From Verrucomicrobiota bacterium (GTDB lineage Bacteria; Verrucomicrobiota; Verrucomicrobiia; Verrucomicrobiales; Verrucomicrobiaceae), in the NCBI GenBank assembly GCA_963204975.1, contig CAUJJC010000351.1, positions 1 to 64,000 on the forward strand: DNA of 64,000 nucleotides, read 5' to 3'. The translations under genes and the position numbers were made by a program. Shown piece by piece: positions 9,504 through 17,935 of this stretch. How positions within the stretch are numbered: position 1 is the first letter of the stretch; every line of letters begins with the position of its first letter. A model generated the notes under the pieces. That model did no database searches, was not told the DNA's origin, and was given only the letters and a program-made list of their open reading frames with translations.

Positions 9504-11129
9504 ATGAACTCCAGCATCGTCTCGCGCCGCCATTTTCTCCTCAGCACAGGAGCCGCTGCCTTGCTGCCGCGCACTTGGGTCCGGGCCGACATTCGATCAT
9601 CAAACCCCAATGGCTACGTCGTTGGTGAAGCCATCGTCGAACACATCGGGGCCAGGATTCTAGCCGAAGGCGGCAATGCTGTAGATGCCCTGATCGCCAC
9701 AGCCCTCGCAGGTGCCATCACTCAGCCGCACCAGACTGGCATCGGTGGGTATGCCACGCATGGCATGTTTGCGATGAATGGCGGCAAGCGCATCGCCGCA
9801 CTCGATGGCAACACGATAGCTCCTGCAGCCTTCACCCCGGACATCTTCAAACCTGACGCCAAAGGCAAGGTGCCTGGTGCCAAGAACGAGCACGGATGGC
9901 TCGCCGCAGGCGTTCCTGGAGTCATCGCCGGGCTCAAGCTCGCCTTGGACACCTTTGGCACCATGCCCTTCAGCGAAGTGCTCGCCCCAGCGATCAAACT
10001 CTGTCGCGAGGGTGTGCCCGTCACCCAAGCCCTCGCCTCGGCCTTGGCGCGAGCCGCAGTCTTTAAACACGACCCCGGCTCTGCCAAGCTCTACCTCCCT
10101 GGTGGCTCCGTGCCCAAGATCGGCGAACTCTGGAAGAACCCCGATCTCGCCGAGGTGCTCACCACCTTGGCCAAGGCCAACTCCATCGAGCCCTTCTATC
10201 GTGGCGACATCGCGCAACGAATCGCCGAGGGTTTCGCCAAGAATGGAGGCATGGTCACCGCCAAAGACCTCGCCGCGTATCAGGCCCGCATCGTGGAGCC
10301 CATCACGATCACCCTCGGCGAGCGCACCATCCACACGCCACCCCTGACGTGCGGCGGTTTCACAGTCATTCAAATGCTGAGCATTCTGAAGGCGATGAAG
10401 TGGGACACCATTCCCGATGGCAGGCGTCGCCTTTATGCTCGCGTCGAAGCCATGCGCCTCGCTTGGCGCGACCGCCTTTCCTTGCTCGGCGATCCTGCGT
10501 TCGTTCAAGTGCCACAAGAACGGCTCCTGTCCCACGACTACGCAGCGGAATGCGCCGAAAAGATTCTCACCATCGTCAAAGAGGGCCGCATCCTGGACCC
10601 CGAGTTCACCACCAGCACGCAAGGGGGCACCCTGAGCTTCAGTGCCTGCGACAAGGACGGCAATGTGGCCGCCCTGACACTCACACACGGCAACGGCTAC
10701 GGAGCGCACGTCACCGTCGAAGGGCTGGGCCTCACGCTCGGTCATGGCATGTCGCGCTTTGATCCACGTCCTGACCATCCCAATGCACCAGCGGCTAGCA
10801 AGAAACCACTGCACAACATGGTTCCCGTGGTCATCACGGAAGCTGGTCAGCCAGTCGTCGCTATCGGTGGTCGCGGTGGACGACGCATCCCCAATGCCAT
10901 GCTGGAGTTTCTCACTCAATTCGTGCTCAGAAACCGCCCCTTCTCGGAATCTCTCGCCTCACCACGACTGCACACCGAGGGCTCTAAGGTCATCGAGTTT
11001 CAAAAGGCCTGGCCCAAGCCTAGCATCGACGTGCTGAAGACGGCAGGCTACACCGTGAAAGTCGGCGGCAGCGCCACGCTCAGTGGTGTCGGTTTGGAAA
11101 AGGGCCAATGGTCCGCAGGAATGAAGTAG
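9504..11129 (+). CDS. ggt: Gamma-glutamyltransferase, periplasmic
   Basis: Hydrolyses or transfers the gamma-glutamyl group of glutathione and related compounds. A Tat-like signal (SRRHFLLSTGAAALLPRTW) begins the 541-residue precursor. The family normally self-cleaves before a Thr; here Thr376 in QGGTLSFSACDKDGN aligns with that nucleophile, though the residue after it is Leu where the common form has Thr. The HNMVPVVI and GGRGGRRIPNAML stretches match the C-terminal subunit. Tat export is unusual compared with the Sec signal of the E. coli enzyme. It is convergent with the ThuA gene, six bases apart. Confidence 0.85.
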   Translation: MNSSIVSRRHFLLSTGAAALLPRTWVRADIRSSNPNGYVVGEAIVEHIGARILAEGGNAVDALIATALAGAITQPHQTGIGGYATHGMFAMNGGKRIAALDGNTIAPAAFTPDIFKPDAKGKVPGAKNEHGWLAAGVPGVIAGLKLALDTFGTMPFSEVLAPAIKLCREGVPVTQALASALARAAVFKHDPGSAKLYLPGGSVPKIGELWKNPDLAEVLTTLAKANSIEPFYRGDIAQRIAEGFAKNGGMVTAKDLAAYQARIVEPITITLGERTIHTPPLTCGGFTVIQMLSILKAMKWDTIPDGRRRLYARVEAMRLAWRDRLSLLGDPAFVQVPQERLLSHDYAAECAEKILTIVKEGRILDPEFTTSTQGGTLSFSACDKDGNVAALTLTHGNGYGAHVTVEGLGLTLGHGMSRFDPRPDHPNAPAASKKPLHNMVPVVITEAGQPVVAIGGRGGRRIPNAMLEFLTQFVLRNRPFSESLASPRLHTEGSKVIEFQKAWPKPSIDVLKTAGYTVKVGGSATLSGVGLEKGQWSAGMK

Positions 11130-11135
11130 GATGCT

Positions 11136-11903
11136 TCACTTCTCCAGTGCCCACGTCACTCCATTGACCAAAAGCCGCCGCACGTCCGCGATCTGCATGT
11201 CCTGAGGCGCACCGAGACTGGTGTAAAAGACACGCGCCTTGTTCGTGCCATAAGTGCGTGTCCACGCGACTGGCTGCGGCGGCGTGATGGCACCGGGCTG
11301 CGGAGTGCCGATGAGCAAAGGCGTCGCATTGTCCGCGAGCGGCAGCACCTTGTAGAGCGAGAGATGTCCGAAGATGTTGGCGGCGTTCACACCGGCGAGC
11401 AGCGCGCTGCTCTCAGCTCCTTTCGCCACACTCACGCGGTAGGGCAAACCTTTGGTTTCATAGCCCGTGTTCTCGCCACCGAGAACATCATGCGTGAACT
11501 CCGGCCACGGGGCGAGGCTGGGATCAACGAGGTCCTTGGGTTTCGGAAGGAAGGCATGGTTGGCCGTGCGAATGCCGACCAGCGGTTTTCCAGCCTCCAG
11601 GTGCGCACGAATCGCGGCCATCTGCTCCTTCGGAGGAAAGCGACGACGCGAGAATAGCACCAACACATCCGCATCCTTCATCGCCTCAATGAGCCCCTCG
11701 AAGTGATGCTTCTCCGGCTTGTCGCCTTCGATGATCGTCACACGATGTCCCGCCGGTTTGAGTTCCTTGTCAGCGAAGTCGCGCATTGAGGTCGGCGCTT
11801 CATAGTTATCTGGCTCTTCGACAACCATGATCACAATGTTCGCGGCGGGCACCCAGTCTGTGAACAAAAACACAATGGCGAAGACGGCGATAAGACACTT
11901 CAT
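11136..11903 (-). CDS. Secreted ThuA-like domain protein
   Basis: A 255-residue protein with a signal peptide (MKCLIAVFAIVFLFTDWVPA) and a glutamine amidotransferase-like fold of the ThuA family. Visible family parts are DADVLVLFSRRRFPPKEQM, EAGKPLVGIRTANHAF and the closing RVFYTSLGAPQDMQ...VNGVTWAL. ThuA proteins are tied to trehalose or other sugar utilisation, and secreted copies are abundant in this phylum. The biochemical reaction is not established. It lies between ggt and the large haem-propeller gene, with 170 bases on the far side. Confidence 0.8.
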   Translation of the reverse strand: MKCLIAVFAIVFLFTDWVPAANIVIMVVEEPDNYEAPTSMRDFADKELKPAGHRVTIIEGDKPEKHHFEGLIEAMKDADVLVLFSRRRFPPKEQMAAIRAHLEAGKPLVGIRTANHAFLPKPKDLVDPSLAPWPEFTHDVLGGENTGYETKGLPYRVSVAKGAESSALLAGVNAANIFGHLSLYKVLPLADNATPLLIGTPQPGAITPPQPVAWTRTYGTNKARVFYTSLGAPQDMQIADVRRLLVNGVTWALEK

Positions 11904-12073
11904 ACTGATGACCGATTACGCATTCAGGCCGCCAGTTCTTTGGCATTGCGACGCCGTTGTCTTTCAAAGCGACATCACTTCACTCGCTCCAGCATCTCCG
12001 GCATGGGGCGACGCAAGGTGCGGCGGCAGAGCGACGAGGACGAGCAGGACAGGCGTTTCATCAGAGTGAGTAG

Positions 12074-14593
12074 TTACTTGGAGGGCTTGGGCTCTTCGGT
12101 GAGCAGGAAGGTCATGAGGTCGCGCAGCTCTTCCTTGCTGAGAGTCTTGTCGATGTCCGTGGGCATGAGGGACACAGCCATGGGCTCCACCTTGACGATG
12201 TCCTTCTTGGCCAGCTTCGCCGCTTGTCCACCAGGCTGGGTGAGCGTCAGTTCCTCTTCGTTCTCGCCTGTTCGTGTGCCGACCGCGCTACCGCCGTTTT
12301 TAAGAGTCGCGACATAACCCACAGCGTCAGGATTGATGACGGCATTCGGCTCTACGATGTCGCGCAGCACACTGGCGTAATCGCGATGAACGAGATTGTT
12401 CAGATCCGGCCCGACGGCGAAGCCTTCGGCGCGCATGACGTGACAGGTAAAGCAAGCTGCCTTGCCTTTGAACAAAGCGGCACCGTTGTGCCAGTTGCCT
12501 CCCGCGAGTTCAGGGATGCTGCGCTCAACGACATCGCTGACAGCAGGCTTCGCAAAAGGAAGCAGGAACCGCCGAGTCGAAGGTGCGCGCTCGCGCTTGT
12601 CGCGATCCGTGAAGTAGGACACGTCGAGAGACTTCATCGGTGTGGTCACTGCCAGCTTGATCTCCTTCCACTGATTCTCGGCGGTGCCGACAACGGTCAC
12701 GCGCGACTCATGATCGCTGATGCGTTCGACGCGCGCCTTGGGGGCTTCGAGAGTCAGGGCAGCATCGCTCCTGAAGATCATTGTCACCATCTCAGGCTTC
12801 GGGATGTAGCCGAGATCCGAGCCCGGCTGAGTGAGGGGTTGCAGCATGTTGAACAAGTCGAGCTGCGCATGGAGCTGGAGCTTGCCTTCCCTGCTCAGTG
12901 ATGGCCAGAGCATGTCGTGGGCGCTGCTGGCACGAGTCAGCCCCTTGACCGCGACGAGATCAGGATGCGGCAACCAACCCGTCCATTTCTCACCTTTGCC
13001 CCCTTCCCATCTGGCAGCGACACCATGGAGATCATGCGCGAGTGCTAGCAGCGCACCTTGGCTCCTCTTCTTGGTGTGCAGCGCGTAGTTCACTGCGTCA
13101 CGACGTGCCTTCGTCTCGATGATTAAACTTCGCCGATCCTCACCCAAACGCACCGACTCCATCGCCAGCTCTTTCTTGGCCTGACGCTGCTGCATCTGCA
13201 CCACCTTGTAGCCAGGACGCATGGTCTCAAGATGATCACCAGCGTCCACATAGCGACCGGACTGAATGCTCGCTCGTTTCGCCAGATCGCTCCACTCATC
13301 GGCGGCGATCTCACGATCAAAGGCGACCACCGTCTCGGTCTCATTCGCTGCCCAGGTGAGCACGGGCTGAGGTGAATCCTTGTGCTGATAGCTGATCTTG
13401 AAAAGCCTGCCATCGCCCTTCGGACCATTGCCCCAATCAGGCTTGCCCGTGTGGCAGCACACCACCAGATCACCGCTTGGCGAGATCGCGCAATCAATGG
13501 CAAGCAGCCCGATGTTCGCGATCAGTTGCGTGCTTGCCACATAACCCGCTGCCGTCTTCACCGTGGTGGTGCGCCACAGTTTGCCGCGCGATTCGCCCGT
13601 CACGAGTGCATCATCTTCCCAGAAGGACGGGCCAAACAATCCCCTGCCCTTCGTCGGCGTATTGAAGCGAAAGCCGCAGGTGCTCTGATGCTGCGGCGCG
13701 TAATCCCACACGCTCGGTTCATCCACCACATCAGGCAGGAAGGTGGGATGACGGGGAGGGAAGCCATAATGACGACCCGCCTGAATGTGCAGCAGTTCAT
13801 CAAAGGGATTTCCATTCGGCACCCAGGTCGCGCCCTCCTGCTCGCTGCCGAAGAGGTCGCCCACCTTGTTGAATTGCAGCGACATGATGTAGCGCAACCC
13901 GCTTGCGAGCTGCTCCACTTTGCCATCGGGCGTGATGCGCAGGAGACAACCGCGACGCTTGTCCGGTGAGTAGTGCGGGGTCCCCGAGGGCTCTTTGCCC
14001 TTCTCGAACTTGTCCTGCCAATACGGGTTGTTGTAGCCCGCATTGCCCATCGTCAGATACCAGGCTCCGTCGGGGCCAAAGGCCAACGCCATCGAGCTGT
14101 CCACGCGACGATGATTCAGATACTTCGCTGCGACGAGTTCGGGATCATCGAAGCCCTTCGCAATGGTTTCGCGCTTGTCTGGAATGCCGTCACCATTCGT
14201 GTCACGGAAGCACACGAGTTCATCCGTGAGCACCACATACGGATCACCATCCTTCACGACCATGCCGAGCGGATAGTTCGGGCCACCTTCGGGTGAAAAC
14301 GTATCCACCTTGTCCTCCAGTCCATCGCCATTGGTATCACGCAGCAGATGGAACCGACCATCGTAGCCACCGGCAAACAACCGACCATCCGCCGCATACT
14401 CGATGTTGTTCAAGCTCGTCAGCTTCACGGGCAGCTCACGGACGACAAAGCCAGGCACCAGCATCTCCGGCATGATCTTCGGTTGCGCTGCAAAGGGCGG
14501 CTCAGGTTGCTTGTCAGGCACCGGTGGGATCGGTGGTTCAGCGGCCAGACCCTCAAGGGTGACGACAGAAGCAAGTGCGAGGAGCCATTTCAT
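12074..14593 (-). CDS. Large secreted beta-propeller protein with C-terminal CxxCH haem domain
   Basis: An 839-residue secreted protein of the family widespread in Planctomycetes and Verrucomicrobia that joins an L-sorbosone/glucose dehydrogenase-like beta-propeller to a cytochrome c-like domain. The propeller half shows DTNGDGLEDK- and DTNGDGIPDK-type loops, FGPDGAWYLTMGN and GRHYGFPPRHP. Near residues 717-721 the sequence CFTCH is a covalent haem site, followed by GPDLNNLVHRDYASVLRDIVEPNAVINPD, typical of this family. Oxidation of a sugar or polyol in the periplasm with electrons passed to a cytochrome is plausible, but the substrate is unknown. The signal peptide is MKWLLALASVVTLEGLAA. Confidence 0.85.
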   Translation of the reverse strand: MKWLLALASVVTLEGLAAEPPIPPVPDKQPEPPFAAQPKIMPEMLVPGFVVRELPVKLTSLNNIEYAADGRLFAGGYDGRFHLLRDTNGDGLEDKVDTFSPEGGPNYPLGMVVKDGDPYVVLTDELVCFRDTNGDGIPDKRETIAKGFDDPELVAAKYLNHRRVDSSMALAFGPDGAWYLTMGNAGYNNPYWQDKFEKGKEPSGTPHYSPDKRRGCLLRITPDGKVEQLASGLRYIMSLQFNKVGDLFGSEQEGATWVPNGNPFDELLHIQAGRHYGFPPRHPTFLPDVVDEPSVWDYAPQHQSTCGFRFNTPTKGRGLFGPSFWEDDALVTGESRGKLWRTTTVKTAAGYVASTQLIANIGLLAIDCAISPSGDLVVCCHTGKPDWGNGPKGDGRLFKISYQHKDSPQPVLTWAANETETVVAFDREIAADEWSDLAKRASIQSGRYVDAGDHLETMRPGYKVVQMQQRQAKKELAMESVRLGEDRRSLIIETKARRDAVNYALHTKKRSQGALLALAHDLHGVAARWEGGKGEKWTGWLPHPDLVAVKGLTRASSAHDMLWPSLSREGKLQLHAQLDLFNMLQPLTQPGSDLGYIPKPEMVTMIFRSDAALTLEAPKARVERISDHESRVTVVGTAENQWKEIKLAVTTPMKSLDVSYFTDRDKRERAPSTRRFLLPFAKPAVSDVVERSIPELAGGNWHNGAALFKGKAACFTCHVMRAEGFAVGPDLNNLVHRDYASVLRDIVEPNAVINPDAVGYVATLKNGGSAVGTRTGENEEELTLTQPGGQAAKLAKKDIVKVEPMAVSLMPTDIDKTLSKEELRDLMTFLLTEEPKPSK

Positions 14594-14629
14594 GAGACGC
14601 AGAAGTAAACGGGATCAACGGCGAACGAG

Positions 14630-15400
14630 TCAAGGTTTCTCGATCACGAGCCCGGCTTTGCCATCGAAGCGAGCGACCACCACGCTGCCGTGGTTGAGCT
14701 TGTCCTTGCCCGCCTTGTTCTGCGCGATCAGGAATCGACCTCCACCCAGAGGTGCAATGCCGTAGGATGCATTGAAGAACCACTTGTCGGTGAAGCGGAA
14801 GGTCGCATCCGAGCGAAGCAGTTCCGCAGGCTTGCCATAGCAACCAAACCAAAGCGCACCATCCGCACTCGCGACGGTCTGAATGCCCATCAAGGTGTAG
14901 CCGCTCGCCAGCACATGGCGCGCCCGAAATTTGAAGCTCTCATCATACTCGTATAGGTAGTTTTCGTTGACGTTCTTGGGCAGCCCTCCCACCACGATGA
15001 ACTTCCCTTCGTGATAAGTAATTCCGCCCGCCCCATGCACCACCTCGGGCACTCGATGCCGGGCCACTTCAGCGAGAGTCTCCGCATCATACACATAAAC
15101 CCATGAGTCCTCTTTGCCTGCGGGCTCATTGAACTTGCCCAGGTTCGTCGCCACATACACACGCCCAGCATGAAAGCAGAGATCGCCATGGTGATTCGCC
15201 ACAGGCACCTGCTTCATCACATGCCCCATCGTATCTGTCTTCACCAACACATCCGTCCAGCACCAGTAGATCGCGTCTTTGCCATTGGTGCAGATGCCTT
15301 GCACATGTCGCTTGTAAGCGCCCTCGCAAGTCATCGGCTTAAACCCCGAATCAGCAGCCATGGCCACCGACGCAGCAAGGAGAAACAGCAGCATCTTCAT
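14630..15400 (-). CDS. Secreted beta-propeller-like protein of unknown function
   Basis: The ATG at 15400 gives 256 residues starting with a signal peptide (MKMLLFLLAASVAMAAD). A longer frame extends 111 codons upstream, but it has no signal and reads as non-coding. The mature part repeats short strands with GRVYVATN, GKFIVVGG, GALWFGCYG and GRFLIAQNKAG, which suggests a propeller or similar repeat fold. The gene follows the sulfite dehydrogenase genes on the same strand, after an 86-base gap. No catalytic residues are recognised. Confidence 0.65.
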   Translation of the reverse strand: MKMLLFLLAASVAMAADSGFKPMTCEGAYKRHVQGICTNGKDAIYWCWTDVLVKTDTMGHVMKQVPVANHHGDLCFHAGRVYVATNLGKFNEPAGKEDSWVYVYDAETLAEVARHRVPEVVHGAGGITYHEGKFIVVGGLPKNVNENYLYEYDESFKFRARHVLASGYTLMGIQTVASADGALWFGCYGKPAELLRSDATFRFTDKWFFNASYGIAPLGGGRFLIAQNKAGKDKLNHGSVVVARFDGKAGLVIEKP

Positions 15401-15486
15401 GGAATGATTCGTCGTGGTTCGATAGCGTTCAGCAACGGCCACAAGAAAACCAGATTCCCAGCCGCCACGCCGAATTACTTCGCACC

Positions 15487-15915
15487 TTAATTGGTCGTTG
15501 GTGCCGAGGTCGGGATCAGCCCTTCCTTCTTCTTCGCCTCCACTTCGAGCCGGGCATCCGTCGCATACGGATTCATCGGCATGAGCGTAGCGGGGACCGG
15601 GGCGCGACGATAGTTCTGGGCGTCGCCTGGTCCGTAGTTGGTGGTGAGATACTTGATGATCGTTTTCTGGATGGCAGGATCGAGCTTCCAGAGACCGCCA
15701 TACTTCTGCATCCACTCCAGTGTCGAAGTCCAATTCGCTTCCGTGGCCCGCTGGCGAAGGAAGGTTTGCGACGAATGGCAGACGATGCAGTGATTGCGCA
15801 CGATCTCCCAGTCCGGTGCGATCTTCATGCCTGTAGTGGAATCGACCGGAACCTTCTCCTCAGCAGCGAGAGCGAAGGAACCCAACGATAAAAGAGCAAT
15901 GATAAGCGTGCGCAT
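15487..15915 (-). CDS. Cytochrome c subunit of sulfite dehydrogenase (SorB-like)
   Basis: A 142-residue exported monohaem cytochrome c. After a signal peptide (MRTLIIALLSLGSFALA) the mature start resembles the SorB pattern: TGMKIAPDWEIVRNHCIVCHS, with haem Cys43, Cys46 and His47, then EWMQKYGGLWKLDP and IIKYLTTNYGPG. Such subunits take electrons from the molybdenum subunit and pass them to a soluble cytochrome. It starts two bases after the stop of the molybdopterin subunit gene, so the two are surely co-transcribed. A tail of about 45 residues beyond the haem domain (RRAPVPATLMPMNP) may carry a distal Met ligand. Confidence 0.8.
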   Translation of the reverse strand: MRTLIIALLSLGSFALAAEEKVPVDSTTGMKIAPDWEIVRNHCIVCHSSQTFLRQRATEANWTSTLEWMQKYGGLWKLDPAIQKTIIKYLTTNYGPGDAQNYRRAPVPATLMPMNPYATDARLEVEAKKKEGLIPTSAPTTN

Positions 15916-15917
15916 GA

Positions 15918-17252
15918 TCAGGAGGCCTGGATGGCGAGACGGTGGCAGGAATTGTTCAGGTAGCCTTCAGGATTCCAGCCTGGCAGGACCATGGGCTGAG
16001 CGCGTCCCTTGTCGTCCGTAGCCCGTGCCCAGATCTCATAGTAGCCCTTCTTCGGCAGGCTCAACTCCGTGTGCCACTGCTGCCATGCGTATCGGTTCGC
16101 AGGCTTGCTGAGGTTGGCTTTGGTCCAGGTGATGCCGAAGTCGATGGATACATCCACGCTAGCAATCTCCCCTTCTCCAACCCACGCATGACCGCGCACG
16201 GCGAGCTTGTCTGCCAGCGGATGCGTGATGCCCGATTTCGGGAATGTGATCAACGACTTCACCGGCATCTCCGCGATCACCTGCATGTCCTCGGCAGGCA
16301 CCTTCGTGCCGGGAGCCACGGGATAACGCGGCATGCGATAGGAGTGCCCGGTCATCTTCTCGCCATCGTGCTCACGATCACGGATGACAATCTTCTTCAA
16401 CCACTTGCCACAGGTCGATGCGGCCCAACCACCGAACATGAGACGCAGCGGATGACCATTTTGAATCGGGATGTCTTCACCATTCATCGCGAACACCAGC
16501 AACGACTCATCTTCGAGCGCCTTCTGAATGGGCACGCCTCGTGAAATGGCTGACTTCTTCGGATCACCGGACAAGTGGGCGTCCGCTCCGTAGTAGCCGA
16601 TGTAAACTGCATCCTTTTTGATGCCACAATGTTTCAGCACATCCGCCAGGCGAATGCCGGTCCACTTCGGGCAGCCGACACCACCGGTGGTCCACTGATT
16701 GCCCGTGGCGGGCGGGTTGAACTCACTGCGCCCATTGCCAGCACACTCGAGCACCATTTGCAGATCGTGATGCGGGAACTTCTCCTTCAATTCCTTCAGC
16801 GTGAAAGTCGTCGGCTTCTCACAACTCTCCCCCGCGATCTCCAGCGTCCACTTGTCCGCATCCAGGTTCTCTGGTGTCGGCATGTGCCCGTTGTTGCGAA
16901 TGAACAAATGCTTCGCTGGCGTCACCGCATCGTCCAACAAATGTGCGGGCGTCTCAGCCACCAGCGGACGATCATTCATCACCGTCAGCCCCTCTTTGCC
17001 CGGGATCTGAAACGGCTCGGGACTCTGTGCGAAGGCGGCAGGAATCAAACCGGCAGGCATCTTGTCCGCGAAGACGATCTCCGCCCCCACCGCCGCCGAC
17101 ATGGAAAGCAAACCAAGCCTCTCCAGAAATCCACGACGACTGAACGGATCAGCTTTCCTTCCCCAGACAATCTCATCCGCACGTTGTGGATTTTCGGAAT
17201 ACAACTGGTGCAGGCCAGCCTGCTTCGGAGGCGTCGGAGAGGAGCTTTTCAT
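15918..17252 (-). CDS. Molybdopterin sulfite dehydrogenase catalytic subunit (SorA-like)
   Basis: Sulfite oxidase-family enzyme expected to oxidise sulfite to sulfate in the periplasm. The chosen ATG gives 444 residues; a GTG 96 bases upstream would add a basic stretch that does not fit the family. A twin-arginine signal (SRRGFLERLGLLSMSAAV) lies near residues 38-60. The molybdenum-ligating Cys is in MVLECAGNGR; GGVGCPKWTGIRLADVL, PLRLMFGGWAASTCGKWLKKI and the C-terminal immunoglobulin-like dimer domain (WTKANLSKP) are also present. Sulfite may come from sulfonate breakdown; neighbouring sulfatases release sulfate, not sulfite. No molybdenum cofactor gene is in view. Confidence 0.85.
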   Translation of the reverse strand: MKSSSPTPPKQAGLHQLYSENPQRADEIVWGRKADPFSRRGFLERLGLLSMSAAVGAEIVFADKMPAGLIPAAFAQSPEPFQIPGKEGLTVMNDRPLVAETPAHLLDDAVTPAKHLFIRNNGHMPTPENLDADKWTLEIAGESCEKPTTFTLKELKEKFPHHDLQMVLECAGNGRSEFNPPATGNQWTTGGVGCPKWTGIRLADVLKHCGIKKDAVYIGYYGADAHLSGDPKKSAISRGVPIQKALEDESLLVFAMNGEDIPIQNGHPLRLMFGGWAASTCGKWLKKIVIRDREHDGEKMTGHSYRMPRYPVAPGTKVPAEDMQVIAEMPVKSLITFPKSGITHPLADKLAVRGHAWVGEGEIASVDVSIDFGITWTKANLSKPANRYAWQQWHTELSLPKKGYYEIWARATDDKGRAQPMVLPGWNPEGYLNNSCHRLAIQAS

Positions 17253-17359
17253 GAGTGGAGGATACGTGGAGACTGAACCCAATATTGTGGGGATGGATCG
17301 AAAGCTGACAAGCCTGCGATTACGAGCAGTTCGCCAGCTCCTTTCCACTCACGATCCTG

Positions 17360-17884
17360 TCATCGCTCAACACGAGCAACAGCTGCTTTTATCTTCTCAA
17401 TTGCTTCACGCCATGATGTCGGCCCGTCACACCACCACGAAAGATCGACGGCAAAGTAGCCTTGGTCGGCTTTAAATCGGTAACCTACTCCATCCGTTCC
17501 TAGCATGAACTCATCAGGTCGAAGACAAGGCAGAGAAACTCGCTTCAGATCATTAATAACATCAGCAACAAGCTCGTGAGCCACTTCCCCTGTGGAAGTT
17601 TCAATCGTTGGTTCCATTTTTCCTGGATGCATTAAGCGATCAAGCGGAGTCCTAAACTTATCTGCATCCACTCCCCGCTTCCAAACCACGAATTCCACAA
17701 AGGAGGCAAGTCTCGATTTATCTCGTCTGGGTGTGTAAAGAGTAACGCGAGTTTGATCAGCGAATGCAGGAAGACACCAGAACGAGAACACGCATTGGTA
17801 GCTGCCGGATGCTGCTACGCTGTTGAGCCTCTGGAGAGCAGATTGGCACAACTCTTGAAACTCTTGGATATGATTTTTCTCCAT
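17360..17884 (-). CDS. Hypothetical protein, A+T-richer than neighbours
   Basis: A 174-residue soluble protein without signal peptide or membrane helix. Sequence features are an N-terminal helix (HIQEFQELCQSALQRLNS), a beta-rich middle (RVTLYTPRRDKSRLASFVEFVVWKRG) and a C-terminal SWWCDGPTSWREAIEKIKAA. I recognise no family. Base use is clearly less G+C-rich than in the flanking genes, suggesting later acquisition. It sits between the sulfite dehydrogenase genes and a sulfatase gene on the same strand, 107 and 51 bases away. Confidence 0.5.
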   Translation of the reverse strand: MEKNHIQEFQELCQSALQRLNSVAASGSYQCVFSFWCLPAFADQTRVTLYTPRRDKSRLASFVEFVVWKRGVDADKFRTPLDRLMHPGKMEPTIETSTGEVAHELVADVINDLKRVSLPCLRPDEFMLGTDGVGYRFKADQGYFAVDLSWWCDGPTSWREAIEKIKAAVARVER

Positions 17885-17935
17885 CGGCGGACTCTGATGA
17901 TCATCTGCGAAGGATAAAGCCAGTCTTCGACTTCT

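Noticed and set aside
14630-15733. Longer version (367 residues) of the propeller-like protein.
   Set aside because: The signal peptide begins at the ATG at 15400; the upstream 111 codons have no likeness to a protein.
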